5,637 nucleotides of DNA, taken from assembly GCA_903953805.1 (NCBI GenBank), contig CAJBLC010000085.1:1-5637 (forward strand). The letters run 5' to 3'. Within the stretch, counting starts at the first letter, position 1. The number at the start of each line of letters is the position of its first letter. This DNA comes from an uncultured Actinomycetes bacterium (lineage in GTDB: Bacteria; Actinomycetota; Actinomycetes; Nanopelagicales; Nanopelagicaceae). The notes below the pieces were generated by a model. That model was not told where the DNA came from, made no database searches, and saw nothing but the letters and a program-made list of their open reading frames with translations. A program made the translations under genes and the position numbers. Below are positions 1-5,197 of the stretch, one piece after another.

Positions 1-1
1 A

Positions 2-61
2 GTCTTGCCACTTGTGTGGGAGATCTTCAAAGAGTGGCGGACGCGCAAGCATCTTTCGTAG
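2..61 (+). CDS. Possible C-terminal fragment of an unidentified gene (5' end outside window)
   Basis: An open frame enters from the left edge and ends at TAG 59-61. It encodes 19 residues whose tail is rich in aromatic and basic residues (…WEIFKEWRTRKH…), which reads like the end of a real protein. The other two plus frames are also open at the edge: one runs to TAA 109-111, the other into the following gene. The choice of frame therefore rests only on protein-like composition. No family can be recognised from 19 residues. A T6 run follows at 63-68. Confidence 0.25.
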   Translation, partial: VLPLVWEIFKEWRTRKHLS

Positions 62-110
62 GTTTTTTGGTTGGGCGCTTGGTGGCAGGGACAAACATCT
101 ACTCCGTGTA

Positions 111-138
111 ATCAGGATTCTGAGTATCTTGATCTGTT
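111..138 (+). promoter_or_regulatory. Candidate promoter/operator of the toxin-antitoxin operon
   Basis: ATCAGGAT (111-118) and ATCTTGAT (126-133) form an inverted repeat with 7 nt between the arms. Seven of eight positions are complementary, and the eighth would be a G-U pair in RNA. TATCTT at 125-130 is a possible -10 element overlapping the right arm. It would place the transcription start at about 136-140, at or beside the ATG at 139, so the message may be leaderless. No good Shine-Dalgarno precedes that ATG, which fits. I see no convincing -35. An operator overlapping the -10 is typical of autoregulated toxin-antitoxin operons, but an imperfect repeat of this size can arise by chance. 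Confidence 0.3.
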
Positions 139-423
139 ATGAATCAGGTTCCAGAATTTCTACTCCAGAAGAGAAGTGAAGTCTTAGCTATTGCTTCTCG
201 ATATGGCATCGATGACATTCGATTTCGCGAGTTCACTCCTACTCCAGAAAATTGTCATTGTGGGGTGCTGAAGTTTTATATCAATAAACCGCAATCATGG
301 AATTTACTCACGATGGCAGCCGAGTTAGATGAGTGCCTTAAAGTCTATGTTTCGGTTTCCAATGGTCAAGCCATGGATAAATGGTACGCAGATGAAATCG
401 CAAGAAGATCAATTCGCTTATGA
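139..423 (+). CDS. MNT-type nucleotidyltransferase-like antitoxin, catalytically degenerate
   Basis: This 94-residue protein resembles the small MNT (MntA-like, minimal nucleotidyltransferase) antitoxins paired with HEPN toxins. The N-terminal helix and first strand (about 9-29, KRSEVLAIASRYGIDDIRF) match the usual start, and residues 53-94 match the C-terminal half, with an SxxxLxxxAxELxExL-like helix and a final ADEIARRSIRL like the family's ILxEAxxL ending. The catalytic segment between them is altered. The GS motif expected near residues 30-31 reads RE, and there is no aspartate at all between residues 27 and 63, so the metal-binding DxD is missing. In working MntA enzymes the GS-x10-DxD motif transfers AMP onto the partner toxin, so this copy should not be able to do that. 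Its stop overlaps the next start as ATGA, indicating translational coupling. GC is about 41% by hand count. The family call rests on fold-level resemblance, so it is moderately sure. The likely role is neutralising the downstream toxin by binding. Confidence 0.55.
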   Translation: MNQVPEFLLQKRSEVLAIASRYGIDDIRFREFTPTPENCHCGVLKFYINKPQSWNLLTMAAELDECLKVYVSVSNGQAMDKWYADEIARRSIRL

Positions 424-779
424 GTGTATATGAATTCCGAATTAGCTTCTCCTATATTCTATTTTTCATAGAGCGAATCAGAAGAGCTAGAAAAATTGCT
501 TCTTTATCGGGGCCATATGTCAGCAATGTTGCTCTGATGGCTCGGGATTCGATAAGAATGAACCTCATCAGGCTTCATTCTGCAATTGCGCTTAGTGACG
601 ACTATAAAGCTCTACGGGAACAGTTTTCTTGGGTTGAATTTAATAAGTTGCGAAATGACTTAGCCCACGAGATTGACGAGCCTTCGGAGGAGATGTCGAT
701 GCATGCTGTTGAAATAATTGTTCCCAAGATTGAGGCTTTCGTCCTCAGCGCCTTGGGTGTAGAACCTGCTGCGGGTTAA
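420..779 (+). CDS. HepT-like (DUF86) HEPN-domain toxin lacking the AMPylated tyrosine
   Basis: This 119-residue protein has the layout of HepT/DUF86: an N-terminal helix (ILFFIERI, 13-20), a central helix (DSIRMNLIRLHSAIA, 43-57), then the signature FSWVEFNKLRNDLAHEID (69-86), and a C-terminal helix ending IIVPKIEAFV. R78-N-D-L-A-H83 is the R-x4-H catalytic motif of HEPN ribonucleases, so RNA cleavage is the expected activity. In type VII pairs the motif continues as H-x-Y, and the tyrosine is AMPylated by MntA. Here that position is I85 (codon 672-674). The start ATG overlaps the upstream stop by four bases (ATGA), and no strong Shine-Dalgarno is seen, so expression probably depends on coupling. 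Its TAA overlaps the pyrE stop on the other strand. GC is about 43%, with a lower-GC character than pyrE. The HEPN family call is firm; toxin activity is inferred. Confidence 0.7.
   Translation: MSVYEFRISFSYILFFIERIRRARKIASLSGPYVSNVALMARDSIRMNLIRLHSAIALSDDYKALREQFSWVEFNKLRNDLAHEIDEPSEEMSMHAVEIIVPKIEAFVLSALGVEPAAG
723..757 (-). terminator. Candidate pyrE transcription terminator hairpin inside the convergent hepT-like gene
   Basis: Read on the minus strand, the hairpin begins about 19 nt after the pyrE stop. CCCAAG (757-752) pairs with CTTGGG (728-723), and inside it TGAGG (747-743) pairs with CCTCA (735-731) around the 7-nt loop ACGAAAG. An internal loop of gcgc against at separates the two stems, giving 11 pairs in all. 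The following sequence AACAATTATTT is A/U-rich but is not a classic U-tract. Actinobacterial terminators often lack one. On the plus strand the hairpin lies before the stop codon, so it is less likely to end the operon there. Confidence 0.4.
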
Positions 780-788
780 AGTCCCAAG
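752..788. other. Alternative hairpin across the convergent stop codons
   Basis: CTTGGG (752-757) is also complementary to CCCAAG (783-788). The intervening sequence contains a smaller stem, AACC (763-766) with GGTT (774-777), around TGCTGCG. The arm at 752-757 is shared with the 723-757 hairpin, so the two structures exclude each other. No T-run follows on the plus strand. It may end or stabilise the 3' end of the toxin-antitoxin transcript; I infer this from position only. Confidence 0.3.
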
Positions 789-1309
789 TCGGTAAGTGAG
801 TACGCGTACTTATATTCCAAGTTGTTCTCGGCGAGTAATGGTGCCGCTCCGCGTTCAACGATGGTTGCGACGCCAACAACGATTGCACCAGCTTCACGCA
901 ACGCTTCAACAGCGGTCATGACAGAGCCACCAGTTGTCGATGTATCTTCAACAGCGAGAACGCGACGGCCAACAACGTCTGGGCCTTCGATGCGGCGTTG
1001 TAATCCGTGAGCCTTCTCGGCTTTGCGAACGACAAATGCATCGAGCTTGCGGCCCTTTGATGCAGCGACGTGCATCATCGCAGTGGCGACTGGGTCCGCT
1101 CCTAAAGTGAGTCCACCGACAGCGTCGAAATCCCAATCCTTTGTAACTTCAAGCATCACTTCGCCAACCAATGGGGCGGCGACTGAGTCGAGCGTGATTC
1201 GGCGAAGATCCACGTAGTAATCGGCCTCTTTGCCGGAAGACAAGATGACCTTGCCATGGACAACGGCCTTCTTCAGGATTTCTTCTCTGAGGGTTTCACG
1301 TGAATTCAT
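776..1309 (-). CDS. pyrE: Orotate phosphoribosyltransferase
   Basis: The enzyme joins orotate and PRPP to give orotidine 5'-monophosphate, the fifth step of cytoplasmic UMP synthesis. At 177 residues it has the normal length of the actinobacterial type. Visible motifs are SGKEADYYVDLRR (25-37), VGGLTLGADPVA (64-75), the lysine-containing flexible loop RKAEKAHG (95-102), and the PRPP-binding loop VLAVEDTSTTGGS (117-129) with its E121-D122 pair. The chosen ATG places the N-terminus where the family begins, and AAGG sits 7 nt upstream. The stop shares TTAA with the convergent hepT-like gene, a four-base overlap. It is transcribed away from the DUF1800 gene, with 18 bp between the start codons. 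No other pyrimidine gene is visible in the window, so it appears to be a stand-alone unit. No key residue is missing. Confidence 0.96.
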   Translation of the reverse strand: MNSRETLREEILKKAVVHGKVILSSGKEADYYVDLRRITLDSVAAPLVGEVMLEVTKDWDFDAVGGLTLGADPVATAMMHVAASKGRKLDAFVVRKAEKAHGLQRRIEGPDVVGRRVLAVEDTSTTGGSVMTAVEALREAGAIVVGVATIVERGAAPLLAENNLEYKYAYSLTDLGL

Positions 1310-1355
1310 GCCAGAACCTTATCTAATATGGGGATAGGGGGTTACCGTCATGACG
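1310..1355. promoter_or_regulatory. Divergent promoter region between pyrE and the DUF1800 gene
   Basis: Only 18 bp (1310-1327) separate the two start codons, so control signals must overlap coding sequence. An AT-rich island at 1321-1329 offers a plus-strand -10 candidate, TAATAT (1324-1329). On the minus strand TTAGAT lies 18 nt from TGACGG, a plausible pyrE promoter that would give a very short or absent leader. A perfect 10-bp palindrome, CGTCATGACG (1346-1355), overlaps that TGACGG and could be an operator. A palindrome of this length is expected several times by chance in this window, so only its position makes it notable. Confidence 0.25.
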
Positions 1356-2653
1356 TGGCCACAAACCCAGATCGTCTGCCGATTTCTCGGCTGATCAATC
1401 GATTTGGCTTCGGTCCAAAGCCGGGGGAATTTAAATCACTGCTCGCCTTAGGTCTCGCGGGTGCGCAGGCAAAGTTATTGACACCTCCGGCAAGTGATGC
1501 CGGGCTTTCAAAGGTAGTCGAACCAGATTTTCCTGATCGCGGAAAGTTCCCAACACCTGGCACACCAGAGCGCGTTGCCTTTGAACAGAACCAACGATCA
1601 GATCGTTTGAATCTTGAGTTATGGTGGCTCGATCGCATGGTTCTGGCTGATCATGCACTGACAGAGCGCTTCACTTGGTTCTGGCATGGACATTGGGCGA
1701 CATCACTCGGCAAAGTTGAATATGGCCGGCCAATGAAGATCCAGAACGAGACACTTCGTAAGAATGCACTCGGAAGTTTTAGCGATATGGCGCAAGCGAT
1801 GGTCATTGACCCGGCCCTTATGTATTGGCTCGATGCTGGATCAAATGTGAAGCAGGCACCGAATGAAAATCTGGCACGAGAGTTGATGGAACTCTTCACA
1901 CTCGGAGTCGGTCACTACACCGAAGATGATGTGAAGGCTGTTGCACGTGGGTTGACTGGATTTAGCGTTGATCGATCTGCTGCGACTTATACTTTTAACC
2001 AAAATAAGCATGATGACTCATCCTTTGCAATTCTTGGTACTACAGGATCATGGAACGCACAATCAATTGTCAGCTTGTTAGTTGCTCGTGACGATAACCG
2101 TAAATTTATTACCGATCGTTTGTGGTTCCGATTGATGTCAACTACCACGACAAAACCTGCGGATATTGAAAGCACCTTTAACAATCGACAGATCTTGCCA
2201 GCAGTGCAGAAGATCGCTTCCTATGTCTCCAGTGCTGATCCAGGAATCAGTCAGGCCCGATCACCGGTTGAATGGTTCGTCGCAGTATGTCGCGCACTCA
2301 AGATCACGCCTTCAACTGCGCAAAATAGAGCGCAGATCACTAACTATTTGGACAAGCTCGGCCAGGTCCCATTTAATCCACCCAATGTTGGGGGCTGGCC
2401 ATTTGATGAGGCGTGGCTCAATATTGCGTCGACGCAATATCGCATTGGTTTCTTGACCTACTTACTTGGTCAAGCTGATCTCTCACCAATCGCGGGCCTA
2501 TCCGGTTTACAGATGGAAGAGGCCCTCGCGGATTGGCTCGGTATTTCTGAGTTCAGCACTCGCACGAAGGCTGTTATTCGCTCATCAGGTTTAACGACGG
2601 CACAGATTGTGGCGATGGCGATGTGTAGCCCCGAATATGTGGTGAATGGATAA
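1328..2653 (+). CDS. DUF1800 family protein
   Basis: This is a full-length 441-residue DUF1800 protein of unknown biochemical function. Family signatures appear in order: LINRFGFGPKPGE (22-34), FWHGHWATS (118-126), WLDAGSN…PNENLARELMELFTLG (167-193), YTEDDVKAVARGLTGF (197-212), SPVEWFVAVCRAL (312-324), GQVPFNPPNVGGWP (345-358) and a final SPEYVVNG. No hydrophobic signal peptide or membrane segment is visible at the N-terminus. The start is uncertain. The ATG at 1328 has no Shine-Dalgarno and would need leaderless or near-leaderless initiation. An in-frame GTG at 1355 has AGGGGG 13 nt upstream, which is rather far. Both starts precede the conserved domain. The stop is 2 bp before the DUF1501 gene, so the two are co-transcribed. 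DUF1800-DUF1501 pairs recur across many bacteria, and a joint function is likely. The family call is very sure. Confidence 0.93.
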   Translation: MGIGGYRHDVATNPDRLPISRLINRFGFGPKPGEFKSLLALGLAGAQAKLLTPPASDAGLSKVVEPDFPDRGKFPTPGTPERVAFEQNQRSDRLNLELWWLDRMVLADHALTERFTWFWHGHWATSLGKVEYGRPMKIQNETLRKNALGSFSDMAQAMVIDPALMYWLDAGSNVKQAPNENLARELMELFTLGVGHYTEDDVKAVARGLTGFSVDRSAATYTFNQNKHDDSSFAILGTTGSWNAQSIVSLLVARDDNRKFITDRLWFRLMSTTTTKPADIESTFNNRQILPAVQKIASYVSSADPGISQARSPVEWFVAVCRALKITPSTAQNRAQITNYLDKLGQVPFNPPNVGGWPFDEAWLNIASTQYRIGFLTYLLGQADLSPIAGLSGLQMEEALADWLGISEFSTRTKAVIRSSGLTTAQIVAMAMCSPEYVVNG

Positions 2654-2655
2654 CG

Positions 2656-3900
2656 ATGGATACGATCTCACGCCGTAAATTCTTACAGCTCACCGGAATG
2701 GGTGCTGCTGGCGCAGCAGCGACTCAACTCTCACTTGCAAGTATTGTTGAAGCAGCACAGACCCGACCAATGCCAACTGGCACACCAATTCTTGTTGTGG
2801 TGACTTTGTATGGCGGTAACGATGGTCTGAACACGCTCGTTCCTTACAAAGATCCCATCTACTCAGCATCACGTCCTGGAATCTCATTAACTGCGAAAGA
2901 TGTCATTCCACTCGGTGTCGATGATCTTGCACTTAACGGCACGATGACTGGCTTTAAAACGCTGTGGGATCGTGGCGAACTCGCAATCATTCGTGGCGTT
3001 GGATATCCAGTCCCTGATTACTCACACTTTAGTTCGATGGCCTATTGGCAGACCGCGTCTCCTCATTCATTTGTGAACTCCGGCTGGATCGGTCGCTGGC
3101 TCGATACCCAACCACATGATCCCTTTAAGGCAATCGGACTTGGCTCAGTATTGCCACCACTTCTCGCTGGTGTGAAGAACACTGGATCAGTGCTGCCACT
3201 TGGTGGACTTGTTGTTCCGAAAGGCATCGTCGCGAAAGAGTTCAAGGCGCTGGGTAAGGCTTCAGCTGATGACTCCCCGCTCCAAGCAGCGGTTTCTGCC
3301 TCTTTTGGCGACCTCTTTAACCTCAGCAAGAAGATTGAGCCAGTTCTCGCAAAGCCGGCGCCGGTCCCAGATGATCTGCCATCTGAAATCGGTGGCAACT
3401 TTGGATCAGATACATCGCTCTCGCAACAACTCGATATCGTCGCAAAGCTCGTTGCCGCTGGAGCGCCAACAAAGGTCTGGTCGGTATCACTCGGTGGATT
3501 CGATACCCATGCTGATGAGGTGAAAGCGCAGAGCGCCTTGATTGGTACCGTCTCAACTGCAATTACAAAATTCTTGTCACAGATCCATGCAACAGATCGC
3601 GCCAATGATGTGACTGTCATGGTCTATTCAGAGTTTGGTCGTCGCGTAAAGGCGAATGGCACAAATGGAACTGATCATGGAACCGCGGGTCCTGTCTTCG
3701 TCATGGGACAGGGAATCAACGGCGGAAAGTTCTATGGTGATGAACCATCACTTTCTAAACTTGTGAATGGCGATCTCGCAGTCACAACAGATTTCAGAGA
3801 TGTTTACGGTTCAATGCTCGAAGATGTCTTGGGAACACCGGTCGGTCAGGTCATTCCTAAGTGGTCGAGCAAGATCAATGGGCTAACGCTTAAGGCTTAA
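2656..3900 (+). CDS. DUF1501 family protein with Tat signal peptide
   Basis: This 414-residue protein starts with a twin-arginine signal: SRRKFLQL at 5-12, a small-residue core (GMGAAGAAA), and a likely cleavage site near VEA-AQ (31-35). It should therefore be exported folded, often after cofactor or metal loading. The DUF1501 body shows GGNDGLNTLVP (53-63), SHFSSMAYWQT (123-133), SGWIGRWLD (142-150), SLGGFDTHADE (278-288) and YSEFGRRVKANGTNGTDHGTAG (324-345). The family belongs to the alkaline phosphatase/sulfatase-like fold. D283, H285, D340 and H341 are candidate metal ligands, by inference only. The substrate is unknown. Translation probably couples to the DUF1800 gene 2 bp upstream, since only a weak ribosome-binding sequence is present. 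The stop overlaps the hspR stop by four bases. Confidence 0.94.
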   Translation: MDTISRRKFLQLTGMGAAGAAATQLSLASIVEAAQTRPMPTGTPILVVVTLYGGNDGLNTLVPYKDPIYSASRPGISLTAKDVIPLGVDDLALNGTMTGFKTLWDRGELAIIRGVGYPVPDYSHFSSMAYWQTASPHSFVNSGWIGRWLDTQPHDPFKAIGLGSVLPPLLAGVKNTGSVLPLGGLVVPKGIVAKEFKALGKASADDSPLQAAVSASFGDLFNLSKKIEPVLAKPAPVPDDLPSEIGGNFGSDTSLSQQLDIVAKLVAAGAPTKVWSVSLGGFDTHADEVKAQSALIGTVSTAITKFLSQIHATDRANDVTVMVYSEFGRRVKANGTNGTDHGTAGPVFVMGQGINGGKFYGDEPSLSKLVNGDLAVTTDFRDVYGSMLEDVLGTPVGQVIPKWSSKINGLTLKA

Positions 3901-4274
3901 TCTTGTTTGAAGACCACAATATGGTTGGGATCGCGCTTCGCTAGACCCTTTGGCGGGTTTGCTTCTACCAACGCATTAACTTCGGTACGAAGCTTTGCGA
4001 CTTCGATCGCCATATTTGCAACAGCGGATTCAAGTTCAATGATGCGTGCAATACCTGCGAGATTGACGCCTTCGCCAACTAACCGCTGAATATTGCGCAA
4101 TGATGCAATATCGCGCAGTGAGTAACGACGGCCACGACCAGATGCACGACCTGGTGAGACTAAACCTAAACGATCGTATTGGCGCAGAGTTTGTGGGTGC
4201 ATCCCAGATAGCTCAGCAGCTACGGATATTACGTAGACCGCTTCTTCATCTGTTGGGATGCCATCTGTAGACAT
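3897..4274 (-). CDS. hspR: Heat-shock repressor HspR (MerR family)
   Basis: HspR represses the dnaK operon by binding HAIR inverted repeats. In Streptomyces, DnaK acts as its co-repressor. The 125-residue protein has a MerR-type winged helix-turn-helix at about 14-60: YVISVAAELSGMHPQTLRQY, then DRLGLVSPGRASGRGRRYS. It continues with GEGVNLAGIARIIEL, a probable coiled coil (about 78-104), and a short hydrophobic tail, HIVVFKQD, equivalent to the LVVW-type end of other HspR proteins. The start ATG overlaps the dnaJ stop as TAATG, and AAAGGG lies 10 nt upstream inside dnaJ, so it is the last gene of a coupled grpE-dnaJ-hspR unit. No HAIR site is visible in the window; the operator is expected upstream of dnaK, beyond the right edge. 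The stop shares TTAA with the DUF1501 gene. Confidence 0.95.
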   Translation of the reverse strand: MSTDGIPTDEEAVYVISVAAELSGMHPQTLRQYDRLGLVSPGRASGRGRRYSLRDIASLRNIQRLVGEGVNLAGIARIIELESAVANMAIEVAKLRTEVNALVEANPPKGLAKRDPNHIVVFKQD

Positions 4275-5194
4275 TATGCACGTGCCCTTTGCGCTAGATC
4301 GGCGCGTAATTTTGCATCATCTTCACGCATAACTTCAGCGAAATCTTCAAGTGCCTTCTTTGCTTTGCCATCAACGCGTTGTGGAACAACGACTTCAATA
4401 GTAATAAGCAGGTCGCCAGTGTGATGGTTTCTTGTAATTCCGCGGCCTTTAACGCGCAAGATCTTGCCATTCGGTGTTCCTGGTGCAAGGCGAACCTTTA
4501 CTTCTTCACCATCAATAGTTGGGACAGCGATATCGGCGCCAAGTGCAGCTTCTGCAAATGTAACGGGGAGAGTCATCAATAGATTCTCTTCATCGCGAGT
4601 AAAGACTGGATGTTTGGTGACATGGATAATGACAAATAAATCACCAGGTCCTGCTTGTCCGGGTGCACCGCGACCTTTGAGTTTGATCTTCGATCCATCT
4701 TTCACACCAGCAGGTACGCGGGTTGTGATCGTTTCGCGATCTAAGCGAAGGTTGATCTCTGATCCATTGATCGAATCACGGAATGAGATCGTTGCTTCAG
4801 TCTGAAGATCAGCGCCTTTACTTGGGCCACGACGGCCGCCGCCAAAGAGAGTCGAGAAGATATCTTGCGGATCTCCACCACCACCAAAAATATCTTGGAA
4901 GCCTCCTCCTTGGTACCCACCAGCGCCGCCAGTTGGGCCACCGCGCATGCCACCAGACTTATATAAGTCGCGCATCTCGTTATATTCAGCGCGCTTTTTT
5001 GGATCGCTGAGTACTTCGTATGCTTCAGAGACTTCTTTGAAGCGCTCTTCTAACTTCTTATCGCCCTTGGTGGCATCAGGGTGCAACTCTTTTGAGAGCT
5101 TGCGGTACTGCTTTTTGATCGTCGCATCGTTATCGGACTTTTTGACGCCAAGGATCGTATACAAATCCTTCTCATATAAATCTTTGGCAGCCAT
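4274..5194 (-). CDS. dnaJ: J-domain co-chaperone DnaJ lacking the zinc-finger domain
   Basis: This 306-residue J-protein stimulates the DnaK ATPase and delivers unfolded clients to it. The J domain covers about 10-73, with the HPD motif at 38-40 and KKRAEYNEM at its end. A Gly/Phe-rich linker (about 81-121) contains the repeated DIF motifs, DIFGG and DIFSTLFGG. Substrate-binding domains follow: CTD I (about 128-200) and CTD II (about 205-270), with VPAGVKDGSKIKLKGRG and APGTPNGKILRVKGRG repeats. There is no cysteine anywhere, so the four CxxCxGxG zinc-binding repeats of classical DnaJ are wholly absent, and CTD I runs on without a break. The architecture is therefore class B (CbpA/DnaJ2-like), though its position in the dnaK operon gives it the main DnaJ role. 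It starts 3 bp after grpE with a GGAG Shine-Dalgarno, and overlaps hspR by one base. Confidence 0.95.
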   Translation of the reverse strand: MAAKDLYEKDLYTILGVKKSDNDATIKKQYRKLSKELHPDATKGDKKLEERFKEVSEAYEVLSDPKKRAEYNEMRDLYKSGGMRGGPTGGAGGYQGGGFQDIFGGGGDPQDIFSTLFGGGRRGPSKGADLQTEATISFRDSINGSEINLRLDRETITTRVPAGVKDGSKIKLKGRGAPGQAGPGDLFVIIHVTKHPVFTRDEENLLMTLPVTFAEAALGADIAVPTIDGEEVKVRLAPGTPNGKILRVKGRGITRNHHTGDLLITIEVVVPQRVDGKAKKALEDFAEVMREDDAKLRADLAQRARA

Positions 5195-5197
5195 CGA

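Noticed and set aside
57..72. T6 run at 63-68 as a rho-independent terminator of the upstream gene
   Set aside because: No convincing stem-loop precedes it.
161..249. TACTCCAGAA repeated at 161-170 and 240-249
   Set aside because: Only two copies, both inside coding sequence, with no further array or symmetry. Probably chance.
1613..1633. CTTGAGT followed 7 nt later by GCTCGAT, resembling a HAIR operator for HspR
   Set aside because: The second half-site matches only 4 of 7 bases of ACTCAAG, and the site is inside the DUF1800 coding region far from any heat-shock promoter.
3063..3620. Long open frame (about 185 codons) on the minus strand
   Set aside because: It lies wholly antisense to the well-supported DUF1501 gene. 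Its protein is rich in Ser, Thr and Pro without any recognisable domain, as expected of a codon-usage shadow.
3889..3900. CTTAAG palindrome and TTAAG-G-CTTAA symmetry at the DUF1501-hspR junction
   Set aside because: The centre is too small to form an RNA hairpin, and the symmetry follows largely from the overlapping stop codons.
3927..3992. Small hairpins (GGG…CCC around GCG-CTT-CGC, ACCC-TTTGGC-GGGT, and CTTCG-GTA-CGAAG) as a terminator for DUF1501
   Set aside because: Stems are only 3-5 bp, no T-run follows any of them, and they lie in the hspR coding sequence. They are too weak to call.
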